Assembly (NCBI RefSeq): GCF_002802865.1
Contig: NZ_PGLQ01000001.1
Coordinates: 248,001-312,000, forward strand
Origin: Bifidobacterium scaligerum
GTDB lineage: Bacteria; Actinomycetota; Actinomycetes; Actinomycetales; Bifidobacteriaceae
Length of the DNA: 64,000 nucleotides
Reading direction: 5' to 3'
Positions within the stretch are counted from its first letter, which is position 1, and each line of letters begins with the position of its first letter. This document shows positions 16,087 to 29,800 of the stretch, piece by piece. The notes below the pieces were generated by a model. That model was not told where the DNA came from. It was given only the letters and a program-made list of their open reading frames with translations, and made no database searches. Both the position numbers and the translations under genes were made by a program.

Positions 16087-16743
16087 ATGAAGGTTCTGAT
16101 TGTCGAAGACAACGCCAATCTCGCTGATGTGGTACGGATGGGACTCTCCATGGAAGGCATGGAGGCAAAAGCTGTTTACGATGGCCGGGATGCTCTGGAG
16201 GAGCTGGATTCCGGGGAGTGGGACATGCTGATACTTGATCGCGATCTCCCTGGACTGCATGGTGACGAAATCGCTAAGAGACTAAGCGAACGGCGTGATC
16301 CCATACACATTCTCATGCTGACTGCAGCATCCCAAACCGAGGACATAGTCCAAGGACTTGATCTTGGTGCAGATGACTATTTGACGAAACCATTTGAATA
16401 TGCCGAACTGCTGGCCAGAGTTAATGCAGTGCGTCGGCGTTTGGGCATGGCAAATGACATGGTTTACAACCGAGATGACTTTTCGGCAGACTTCAGAACG
16501 GGGTCCATCACTGTTCACGGCGCGGAACTAAAGTTTGGGAAACGAGAACTTGCCGTATTAAAAACCCTGATCGAAGCGCGCGGCGCGGTGATTAGCGCAG
16601 AACGCCTATATCGTGAGATTTGGCAAGACGATCACGCTCATACAAGAGGAATCGTCAAGACCACAATCTATGCGATTCGCACGAAAATCGGAATCACTGA
16701 TTTCATTGAGACCGTTCCCGGACAAGGATATCGCATATCATGA
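16087..16743 (+). CDS. OmpR-family response regulator
   Basis: A 218-residue regulator: receiver domain with acidic pair E7/D8, phospho-acceptor D51 in LILDRDLPG, T in MLTAAS and K in TKPFEYAELLAR; C-terminal winged helix (about 125-218) with FGKRELAVLKTL and VKTTIYAIRTKIG. The start at 16087 follows AAGGGAG. The last four bases overlap the kinase start (ATGA). Base composition is lower in GC than its neighbours, suggesting acquisition. It is divergent from the peptide/module A operon and probably controls it. Confidence 0.92.
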   Translation: MKVLIVEDNANLADVVRMGLSMEGMEAKAVYDGRDALEELDSGEWDMLILDRDLPGLHGDEIAKRLSERRDPIHILMLTAASQTEDIVQGLDLGADDYLTKPFEYAELLARVNAVRRRLGMANDMVYNRDDFSADFRTGSITVHGAELKFGKRELAVLKTLIEARGAVISAERLYREIWQDDHAHTRGIVKTTIYAIRTKIGITDFIETVPGQGYRIS

Positions 16744-18026
16744 AAAAGCCTAAATATCCTTCGTTGAATGGGAACCATTCCAGCCATCCGAAACTGCATT
16801 TACCGTTTCAGTGGTCTACAAGAAGAAGATTGGTCACCACGATCGTCATCGTGTTCTTCATGCTTACCGGAGTGGTGACCGCCATGACGTATTATGTCGT
16901 GAACCGGCAACTGGAAACGGTGACCGTAAATAAATCTTTTACTCAGGCAGAAGATGCCGATGAACAACATAGTTTGAATTCGCAGGCCATTCCTTCTGAA
17001 GTCGATAAGGATTACGTTTCCGCCGGGTATGACTCCAGCAAGGATGCTTTAACGCTAACTATGGAACAAGGAGACAAAAAATCCCGGGATCTGATATTGG
17101 CGGTAAGCATAGCCCCCATCATTGTTTTTGGCCTATTATCTGGAGGAATAACTTGGATTATCGCCACTAGGACACAACGAAGAATCAATAGTGTGGCCTC
17201 TCAGATTACCGCGTCCGATGCTGGATTGGAAAGGCAACCTATCGTTATTCCATATGAAAACGACGAGGCGTACACTATTGCATCCGCATACAACCTCATG
17301 TTAAAGGATCTCAACAGTGCAATCAGTCGGGAAAAGGAATTTATCGCCGATGCGTCACATGAGTTAAAAAATCCACTTGCGGCCACTTCGGCCGCATTGG
17401 AGATTCCGTTGCACAACCAGCTTTTCGATGAGCGTTGCAGGCCTTTCGTCGAAAAGGCTTTGGCTTCAAATCATGCTGGGGTTGAAATCGTCAATCATCT
17501 ACTCGAATTGTCGAAAGTGCAGCAACTAGACCGAGCCAATCTTAGCCGAGTTAATGTAGCTGAGATCATTCGCAATACTCTTCAAGAAAATATGGAACTT
17601 ATCGGAGATAGAGTTCAAGTGCATACTAATCTGGAAAATGCATATCTCCTAGCCGATGGTCTGCTAATTAAGCAGATGGTTGCAAACCTTATTACGAATG
17701 CCATTCAGCATAATCGTGCGGCTCAACCACATGTATGGATAAACTTAGCCAATGACAGGCAATACGAAGGCGAGTCCTGCATTGCGATAGACATATCCAA
17801 TACCGGCATGGATCTTTCCGATACAAGGGTAGATGATTTCCTGTCACCTTTTAACAGGGGGGAGGATAATAGGATAAATACGCATGTGGGATCTGCATCA
17901 CCTCATCACGGGTTGGGTTTATCCATAGTGCAAGAGATTGTTGCTATGCATCATGGCCATTTGAGTCTGCAAGCGCGGCCGGGAGGTGGATTGAGAATCA
18001 TAGTTCTTTTACCTGACACGCTATAA
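16740..18026 (+). CDS. Sensor histidine kinase
   Basis: A 428-residue kinase with two membrane helices (about 33-57 and 120-142), a small extracellular sensor of about 65 residues between them, HAMP, HisKA with H207 in ASHELKNPLAATSA, and HATPase with N-box LITNAIQHN and G-box HGLGLSIVQEIVAMHHG. The small sensor loop is acidic and might read a small ligand or envelope state. It overlaps the regulator gene by 4 bases. GC content is low for the window (many AT-rich codons). Confidence 0.92.
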   Translation: MKKPKYPSLNGNHSSHPKLHLPFQWSTRRRLVTTIVIVFFMLTGVVTAMTYYVVNRQLETVTVNKSFTQAEDADEQHSLNSQAIPSEVDKDYVSAGYDSSKDALTLTMEQGDKKSRDLILAVSIAPIIVFGLLSGGITWIIATRTQRRINSVASQITASDAGLERQPIVIPYENDEAYTIASAYNLMLKDLNSAISREKEFIADASHELKNPLAATSAALEIPLHNQLFDERCRPFVEKALASNHAGVEIVNHLLELSKVQQLDRANLSRVNVAEIIRNTLQENMELIGDRVQVHTNLENAYLLADGLLIKQMVANLITNAIQHNRAAQPHVWINLANDRQYEGESCIAIDISNTGMDLSDTRVDDFLSPFNRGEDNRINTHVGSASPHHGLGLSIVQEIVAMHHGHLSLQARPGGGLRIIVLLPDTL

Positions 18027-18185
18027 GAATCGTAGCATTAAACATCTCCTGCATTAGAAATATTGGTTCATTTACACTGAAAATGATGAATGATATTTGA
18101 GGGAAATGTCAGATAATCGTTATGTCTCATCCAAACGTGTATCGGTCGGTCTATTGGAAATAAAATCAGCTTCCAATTTTTAAAA

Positions 18186-19360
<1,175 letters not shown>

Positions 19361-19411
19361 GACGTCGTCTCGAAGACGGGCGGCACCGGCGTCGATTTTG
19401 CTGGAAGGAAT

Positions 19412-20716
19412 TTACTTCACCTGGCGGCCGGCGCACCAGACGTGTTGGGCGGTCCAGTCGGTGGGGTCGAGGAGGTTGAGGTCGGCGGCGTATCCGGGGG
19501 CGATGAGGCCGAGCGGGGCTCCGGTGACGGGGTTGGCCCGGTCGAATCCGAAGGCGCGTGCCGGGGTAAGGGTGGCGGCCTCGACGGCGGCGACGGGACT
19601 GAAGCCGAGTTCGTTGACCGCGCGCTGGACCGCGACCTCTAGGGTGAGCGTGGAGCCGGCGATGGCGCCGTTGGACACGAGGCGGGCGTGGCCGTCGATG
19701 ACGTTCACGTCGAGTTCGCCGAGCTTGTACGCGCCGTCGGGGCAGTCGGTGGCGGCCATCGCGTCGGTGACGAACGCGATGCGGTGGGGCGCCAGGCCGA
19801 AGCCGAGCTTGACCATCGGGTTCTGGACGTGGAAGCCGTCGTTGATGAGCTCGATGGTGACGCGCGGGTCCTCGACGGCGGCCGGGATGGGGCCGGGTTC
19901 GCGATGGTGCAGGCCGTTCATCGCGTTGAACATGTGGGTCATGATGCCGGCGCCCGCGTCGAAGCCGGCCTGGGCGGTCTCGTAGTCGGCGTCGCAGTGG
20001 CCGACCGCTGGCACCACGCCGGCGGAAGCGAACTGGCGGATGGCGCCGATGCCGTGCTCCAGTTCGGGGGCGATGGTGATCTGGCGGATGCAGCCGAGCT
20101 TGCCAGTGGCGGGGTCGGCGCCCGAGGCGTCGAGCATCTCGTCCACGAGTTCGGGCACCGGGTCCTTGAGGCAGTTCGGGTCGTGCGCACCCTTGCGCTT
20201 CAGGGCGAGGAACGGGCCTTCGAGGTGGCAGCCGAGGATGTCGGGGCGGGTGGCCATCTTCTCGCGCACGGTGCGGATGTTGCGGCAGATCACGTCCATC
20301 GGGTTGGTGATGAGCGAAAGCACCTGGCGGGTGGTGCCGTGCACCGCGTGGCCGGCGCGGGCCACGTCGATGCCGTCGGGGCCGTCGTCGAAGCTCTTCT
20401 CCCAGGCGCCGTGGGCGTGGATGTCCACGTAGCCGGGGGTGAGGATGCGGTCGGCCGCGTCGATCACCTCGCCGGAGCGGGAGGCCGGGTCGATGCCGAC
20501 CGTGCGGCAGGCGTGCTCGAACGCCTCCTCGCCGGTGCCGTCCGCGGCCGCAGCGCCCGTGGCCACGATCACGCCACGCGCGTCCGAAACCACCCAGTAG
20601 CCCGACTGCTCGCCGCGGGCGTCCACCTTGCGCGCCCCGCGGATCGCGACCGGGCGAGCCTCGCCTTCCAACGCCGCCGTCACGTGCGCGACGATCTCGT
20701 TTCTGTCCTGTGCCAT
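19412..20716 (-). CDS. nagA: N-acetylglucosamine-6-phosphate deacetylase
   Basis: Cytosolic amidohydrolase converting GlcNAc-6-phosphate to glucosamine-6-phosphate and acetate. 434 residues; ATG at 20716 follows AGGAA, and the longer frame is rejected. Motifs are the metal site DIHAHG, CHLEGPFL, VGHCDADYETA, THMFNAMNGL with HHREPG, and catalytic Asp in FVTDAMAATDCPDG. The first about 60 residues are longer than in many NagA. Third gene of the lacZ-nagB-nagA order on the minus strand. The product feeds NagB. Confidence 0.95.
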   Translation of the reverse strand: MAQDRNEIVAHVTAALEGEARPVAIRGARKVDARGEQSGYWVVSDARGVIVATGAAAADGTGEEAFEHACRTVGIDPASRSGEVIDAADRILTPGYVDIHAHGAWEKSFDDGPDGIDVARAGHAVHGTTRQVLSLITNPMDVICRNIRTVREKMATRPDILGCHLEGPFLALKRKGAHDPNCLKDPVPELVDEMLDASGADPATGKLGCIRQITIAPELEHGIGAIRQFASAGVVPAVGHCDADYETAQAGFDAGAGIMTHMFNAMNGLHHREPGPIPAAVEDPRVTIELINDGFHVQNPMVKLGFGLAPHRIAFVTDAMAATDCPDGAYKLGELDVNVIDGHARLVSNGAIAGSTLTLEVAVQRAVNELGFSPVAAVEAATLTPARAFGFDRANPVTGAPLGLIAPGYAADLNLLDPTDWTAQHVWCAGRQVK

Positions 20717-20789
20717 GATTTCCTTCCTGTATGCGTTCGGGCTCCCTCTTTGCGGAGAAAGAAGGAGCCCGAGTTCGGTTCGGTTACTG

Positions 20790-21602
20790 TCAGATGCCCT
20801 GCCAGGCGGGCTTGTGGGCGAAGGCGTAGCGGTAGTAGTCCTTGTGACGCAGGCGGCTGGCGGCCTCCTCGTCGATGATGATCGTGGCGTGCGGGTGCAG
20901 CTGCAGCGCGGAGGCCGGGCAGAACGCACTCACGCCGCCCTCGACGGTCTCCTCGATGGCCTCGGCCTTGCCCGCGCCGAACGCGAGCAGCACGAGGTGG
21001 CGGGCCTTGAGGACCGTGCCGATGCCCTGCGTGATGCAGTGGGTCGGCACCTGGTTGATGTCGTTGTCGAAGAAGCGCGCGTTGTCGATGCGGGTCTGCT
21101 CGGCGAGCGTCTTGACGCGCGTGCCGGATGCGAGCGAGGAGCCGGGCTCGTTGAAGCCGATGTGGCCGTCGGTGCCGATGCCGAGGATCTGCACGTCGAT
21201 GCCGCCCGCGGCCTCGATGGCCGCGTCGTAGGCCGGGCCGGCGGCGGCGATCTTGTCGCCGTCTTCGAGCGGCGCGCCGTTCAGCACGTCGCCGGGCACG
21301 TGGACCTTGGCCGGGTCGAGGCCGAGCGGTTCGACGACCGTGCGGTGGATGGTGGAGTGGTAGGACTCCGGGTGGGTCAGCGGCAGGCCCAGGTACTCGT
21401 CGAGCGCGAAGCCGCGCACCTGGGAGACGTCGATGGATTCGTCCTTCACGATCTTGGCGAGGGCGCGGTAGGCGGCCAGCGGGCTGGAACCGGTGGCCAG
21501 GCCCAGCACCGCGTCCGGCTTGGCCTTGATGAGGTCCGCGACGCAGCGGCCGTAGATCTCGCCGGCCTCCTCCTCGTTCTTGACGATGATCACTTCAGCC
21601 AT
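20790..21602 (-). CDS. nagB: Glucosamine-6-phosphate deaminase
   Basis: Converts glucosamine-6-phosphate to fructose-6-phosphate plus ammonia, entering the bifid shunt. 270 residues, the normal length. ATG at 21602 follows AGAGG. Key motifs are LGLATGSSPLAAYRAL (phosphate loop), FALDEYLGL with the catalytic Asp, and GIGTDGHIGFNEPGSS. It lies 73 bases upstream of nagA on the same strand and 85 bases after lacZ. Confidence 0.96.
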   Translation of the reverse strand: MAEVIIVKNEEEAGEIYGRCVADLIKAKPDAVLGLATGSSPLAAYRALAKIVKDESIDVSQVRGFALDEYLGLPLTHPESYHSTIHRTVVEPLGLDPAKVHVPGDVLNGAPLEDGDKIAAAGPAYDAAIEAAGGIDVQILGIGTDGHIGFNEPGSSLASGTRVKTLAEQTRIDNARFFDNDINQVPTHCITQGIGTVLKARHLVLLAFGAGKAEAIEETVEGGVSAFCPASALQLHPHATIIIDEEAASRLRHKDYYRYAFAHKPAWQGI

Positions 21603-21687
21603 GATTGATTGCCTCTTTTCTGTGGGTGTGTTTTGGGGAATATGCACGGGCGGCGGCATGGTGGTGCATGCCGCCGCCCGTTGCCGG

Positions 21688-24949
<3,262 letters not shown>

Positions 24950-25106
24950 TAATTTACGCAACTTCTTGCGCATGCCTCGACGGTGACTGCGAGAACCTGT
25001 GCAAATCCATTGATTGCAATGATAATTCGGCTGCTACGGTGTCTTTTCGCCCGTGCGTCGCGTCGAATCGACGAATGCGATTCGTTGGCGTTGCTTGCGA
25101 CACGCG

Positions 25107-25119
25107 GTAAAGTTTTTAC
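25107..25119. promoter_or_regulatory. Putative LacI operator upstream of the symporter
   Basis: GTAAA-GTT-TTTAC is a dyad with 3-base spacing, 92 bases before the symporter ATG. It shares half-sites with the operators at 18321 and 24936. Confidence 0.55.
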
Positions 25120-25210
25120 TTTTTCGAGAAAGTTCTATACTCGCGTCTTGCGGGATCGGAGCTGTTCCCGCGCACGGATTCTTTACAGGTCGCAAGGAGG
25201 CCACCACACC

Positions 25211-26692
25211 ATGAGCGGATCCACCACACAGCGCACGGCGACGCCCGGACAACCGCAGGCAGCGCCCGCGAGGAACATGGGCCAGAAGATCGCATACGCG
25301 TTCGGCAATCTGGGACAGGCCGCGTTCTACAACACGATGAGCACGTTCTTCATCACGTTCGTGACCACCGCGCTGTTCATCGACGTGGACAAGACGCTGG
25401 CCGCGCGCCTCATCGCGGTGATCACCGGACTCGTGGTGGTCATCCGCATCGCGGAGATCTTCCTCGACCCGCTGCTCGGCAACCTCGTGGACAACACGAA
25501 CACCCGCTGGGGCCGGTTCCGCCCCTGGCAGTTCATCGGCGGCCTCGTGCCCGGCATCCTGCTGATCATGGTGTTCACCGGCCTGTTCGGCCTCGTGGAC
25601 GTGAACACCGGCGTGTTCATGGTCCTGTTCGTCATCGTGTTCATCCTGCTGGACGTGATCTACTCGCTGCGCGACATCTCCTACTGGGGCATGATCCCCG
25701 CGATCTCCTCCGACTCGCACGAACGCAGCACGTACACCGCGCTCGGCGCGTTCACCGGATCCATCGGCTACAACGGCGTCACCGTCATCGTCGTGCCCGT
25801 CGTCAGCTGGTTCACCTGGAAGTTCACCGGCCAATGGGAGCAGGGCCGCACCGGCTGGGCCGCGTTCGCCATCATCATCGCCGTGCTCGGCCTGCTGACC
25901 GCGTGGAGCGTCGCGTTCGGCACCCGCGAGAACCAGGGCGAGCTGCGCGCCAAGGCCGAGGCCAACGGCAACCCCATCGAGGCGTTCAAGGCCATCGCCC
26001 AGAACGACCAGCTCCTGTGGGTCGCCCTGAGCTACCTGCTGTACTCCGTGGCCAACGTCGCCACCACCGGCGTGCTCTTCTACCAGTTCAAATACGTGCT
26101 CGGCGCGCCGGACAGCTTCTCCATCGCCGGCGTCATCCCGGTCATCACCGGACTGGTCACCACGCCCCTCTACCCGGTGCTCAACCGCCGCATCCCGCGC
26201 CGCTGGCTGTACACCGCCGGCATGGCGTTCATGATCGCCGGCTACACGCTGTTCATCATCGCGCCCATGAACCTGCCCGTCGTCATCGTCGCGCTCGTCC
26301 TCTTCTACCTGCCCGCGCAGACCATCCAGATGACCGCCATCCTGAGCATGACCGACTCCATCGAATACGGACAGCTCAAGACCGGCAAGCGCAACGAGGC
26401 CGTCACCCTCTCCGTGCGCCCGATGCTCGACAAGATCGCCGGCGCGCTGTCCAACGGCATCGTGGGCTTCGTGGCCGTCGCCGCCGGCATGGTCGGCAAC
26501 GCCACCGCCGCCGACATGACCGCCGCGAACATCCGCACGTTCAAGACCTGCGCCTACTACCTGCCGCTCGCCGGCATCGTCGCCAGCCTCGTCGTCTTCC
26601 TCCTGACCGTCAAGATCGACGAGAACATGCACGACCACATCGTCGAACAGCTCGAAGAACGACTCGCCTCCGAGGAAACCGACAAGCAGTAA
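25211..26692 (+). CDS. GPH-family galactoside:cation symporter (LacS-like)
   Basis: A 493-residue transporter with 12 predicted helices, importing lactose or a related disaccharide in symport with a cation. Start at 25211 is fixed by AAGGAGG 10 bases upstream; the longer frame is rejected. Motifs are AYAFGNLGQAAFYN at the first helix, the cytosolic loop FLDPLLGNLVDNTNTRWGRFRPW between helices 2 and 3 (quoted in part of its length: NTRWGRFRPW), and SIEYGQLKTGKRNEAVTLS. No C-terminal EIIA domain, unlike streptococcal LacS. Divergent from lacZ and probably co-regulated by the LacI protein. Confidence 0.93.
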   Translation: MSGSTTQRTATPGQPQAAPARNMGQKIAYAFGNLGQAAFYNTMSTFFITFVTTALFIDVDKTLAARLIAVITGLVVVIRIAEIFLDPLLGNLVDNTNTRWGRFRPWQFIGGLVPGILLIMVFTGLFGLVDVNTGVFMVLFVIVFILLDVIYSLRDISYWGMIPAISSDSHERSTYTALGAFTGSIGYNGVTVIVVPVVSWFTWKFTGQWEQGRTGWAAFAIIIAVLGLLTAWSVAFGTRENQGELRAKAEANGNPIEAFKAIAQNDQLLWVALSYLLYSVANVATTGVLFYQFKYVLGAPDSFSIAGVIPVITGLVTTPLYPVLNRRIPRRWLYTAGMAFMIAGYTLFIIAPMNLPVVIVALVLFYLPAQTIQMTAILSMTDSIEYGQLKTGKRNEAVTLSVRPMLDKIAGALSNGIVGFVAVAAGMVGNATAADMTAANIRTFKTCAYYLPLAGIVASLVVFLLTVKIDENMHDHIVEQLEERLASEETDKQ

Positions 26693-26711
26693 GCAATCAA
26701 GGCAGCAAGGG

Positions 26712-26755
26712 AACGGCCCGGCGCTAACGGTTTGAACCGTTGGCGCCGGGCCGTT
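26712..26755 (+). terminator. Terminator after the symporter
   Basis: A long GC-rich hairpin: AACGGCCCGGCGC pairs with GCGCCGGGCCGTT, continuing inward through AACGGT/ACCGTT after one mismatch. It lies 20 bases after the stop. Confidence 0.85.
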
Positions 26756-26798
26756 GCCATGCCCGCCGGGGAGAGAAGAAGGAAGAGAACCGGCGGGG

Positions 26799-26858
26799 TT
26801 CCGGCCGGATTGTCGTCCGGCCGGAAGAATCATCGCGGCAGAAAGCGGTCCCTGCCGC
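26799..26858 (-). terminator. Tandem hairpins after the adhesin gene
   Basis: Two perfect stems follow the adhesin stop on the minus strand: GCGGCAG/CTGCCGC (26835-26858) and TTCCGGCCGGA/TCCGGCCGGAA (26799-26826). Neither has a long U-run, but together they form a strong transcript end. Confidence 0.65.
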
Positions 26859-26863
26859 TTCGG

Positions 26864-29800
26864 TCAGACCACGGATTGCCCGCCGGGAACCGAATCCACG
26901 GTTTCGACGGCATCCGCGTCGGCGTCCTCGGCATCGACGGGTTGCATCGTGCCGGAGTGACGGCCGGCGGCGTTGTTCCCGCGCCTGAACCTGCGGGCGG
27001 CGACCAGTCCCACGCCGACGGCGAGCAGCGTGATCGCCGCGGCGATCACGCCCTGGATGGCGGCGCCGGTGTGGGCGAGCCCGGTCCGGTAGCCGTTCCA
27101 GTCGTCGGTGTTGCTGACCACCTCGGTATCGGGGCAGACGAGCCTGCCGTCGATCGTGACCGCGTCATCGGGTGCGGACGTCTCGTCCTTGCCGTCGAAC
27201 GGATCCGGGTCGGAGACGACGCATTCGATCAGAGGCGTGCCGGTGACCGTGGCACGGTCGGTGTGATGGTCGGTCACGCCCTTGAGGACGCCCTTGACCT
27301 CGACGCTCTCGCCGGGCTTGAGGATGCGGCTGTCCCAATCGGCGGGGTATTCGAGATCGGTCACCCGGCCGTCGCCGGCGACCAGTTGGTCCTTGAGGTT
27401 CAGGTCCTTGGTGCGGTACCATGCGCCCTGCTTGGTGTCGGGGTCGGCGGTGCTGGTGTTGGTGATGGTGAACACGATGCGCGTGTCGCCCTGCATGGCC
27501 AGCGCGTCCTTGACCTGGTCGCGGTCGCCGGCCGGCCAGCCGGAGGCCTCGTCCCATTTCTCGATCTTCAGGCTCGGTGTCATGTCGGGCGTGTGCGTCT
27601 CGACCTGGTTGGAAGGCCGTTTGGTGCCGTTGAGGGTTTCGTCGAACCGGTTGGCGATGTGTTCTCCGGTCTTGACGCGCTTGCACTGGATGAACGCGGT
27701 CCATGCCTGCTCGCTTTCGTCGTCGCCGCTGACGAGGTCGAGCATGCGCTGGGTCGCAGTAACGGTGACCACGCCCTTGTCGTCCTGCGCGAGGGTGAAC
27801 AGTTCGCCGCCGTATGCGCCGGCATCGAAGCCGCTGCCGGCGATCTTCACGCCTTTATGGGCGATCACCTTGCCCTGTTCGGTCAGGTCGCGCATGGCGT
27901 ACACGGCCCATTGGCCGGTGTACTGGTCATGCTCGGTGTCGAGCGGGTCGGCGATGCTCCAGTCGGTGACCTTCTGGTAGGCGCGGTGAGCGGGCAGCAC
28001 GGAGCTGTCGAGACGGTAGAGGAACAGGCTGTTGAGGTACACGCTCCGCTTGTCGATGGATTCGCCGTCCACCTTCACGACCACGTCCTTGGACGGGTTG
28101 ACGGGTTTGAGGGGGGTGGCGACCTCGTTGGTGTCCTTGCGGGTGTCGTTGACGACCTGCGTGGCCTTGTTCTTCACGATATGTCCGTCGGTGACCTTGA
28201 TGACGGTCATCGGCAGGCTCACCTCATAGCTCGTGCCCAGCATCGACTGGTCGATGGCCGGCTCCTTCAACGGGTCGTGGTCCTTCTTTTCGGCGTACTC
28301 CTTGAGGTTCTTGGGCTGGGGGTCGCCCTTGATGGTCTCGCCGGTGGCCGGCACCTTCGTGTCCACGGTCTTGGCGTACACGTAGGCGACGCCGTCGATC
28401 GCCGCGATGTTGAACTTCGCGGTCACATCCTTGCCGGTCGCGGTGTCGGTGACCTCGATGCGCTTGTCGTCAAGGGAGAGATATTCGTCGTCCCAGTCAT
28501 CGGTCATGCCGAGCCTCCAGACCTTGTAGGCCTGGTTGGTTTGCTTGGCGTCGATAATCACGCGGTAGTAGATCCGGTCGCCCAGCAGCGCGGTCTTGCC
28601 GTCGATGCTGATGGACGGGTCGGCCTGGGTGTCCTTCTTCACCGGCGTGAAGTCGGGCGGCTCGTTCCACACCCTGTTGCTCGGGGTGACCATGTTGTTC
28701 AGTGTCAATGCCCACTGGTTGCCGATCTTGGTGTCCGTGGGCGCGTCCTTGGCGACCGTGCCCTCGAAGCGGACGATGATGCGCGGGTTCGCGCCGTTGC
28801 GCCAGTTGGTCTTCACATACCCGTCGGAGAACACGAGGCGCACCGCGTGCTGTCCGTCGTTCCACTGGGTCTCGTACTCGGTTTTCGGGATGAACCTGCC
28901 GGTGGACAGGTCGGTGACCTCCAGGGTCTGCTTGTCCACTTCAAGATGCTCGTCGTAGGTGTCGGTGACCGCCACCTCGCTGACGGAGTACGCGAGATTG
29001 CCGGGCAGGTGGGGCTGCGTCTCCAGACGGTATTCCACGCGCTGGCCCGGGTAGACGACCCTGCCGTCCACGGACGCCTGGTCGCCTCCCTGCGAGGATT
29101 CGCCGACCACGTCCTTGACGACGGGCGGTATGTAGCCGCAGATCTTCGGTTCGTTCGTGGGGATGGTGTGCGTGTTGACGGTCTGGGATCCCTTGTTCGT
29201 CAGCGCCTTGCCATCCGGCGTGGTGCAGAACGACAGTTCGTCGCTCGACTGCTTGCCGAAGTCGTCGCGCACCTGGCCCGCGCCCTTGCCGTTGGCATAG
29301 GACGCCTTGCCGGGAATGAGCAGCGTGACCTGCTTCGCGGTCTTCAGCCCCTTCAATCCCTCGCGGTAGGCCTGGCCTGCGGTGGCGGTCACCGTGGTGC
29401 CTTCCATCGTGATCGCCCACTGGTCGGTGACGTCCCTGCCGTGGTTGGCGATGTCGGTGACGCTGGACTCGCGATCGGTGCCGGCATCGGCCTCGTACAC
29501 CTTGATCTTCGACTTGTCGTCGGCGTCGAACAGGTAGTCGGCGGCCGACCAGTCGTCCGTGAGCGTCAGAGCCTCCGGGGCTTGGATGAGGTTCTTGGCG
29601 ATGGTGCCGTTGACCACCGAGGCGACCCGGTCCCCGTCCAGAAGCGTCATATCGTCGGCGCCGGTCTGGTTGGTCTCCTTCGGGTCGATGACCGCCTCCC
29701 ACTGGCCCTTCGCGTTCAGGCGGATCCAGCTCTTGTCGGGATTCGGCCGCCACGTATCGAACTGTTTCGTTCCGGCGTCGGCCTCGGGCTCGTGGTTCCA

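Noticed and set aside
25034..26833. 599-codon open frame on - opposite the symporter
   Set aside because: His/Asp/Glu-rich composition without motifs; the + strand gene is a clear 12-helix transporter with a strong ribosome site.
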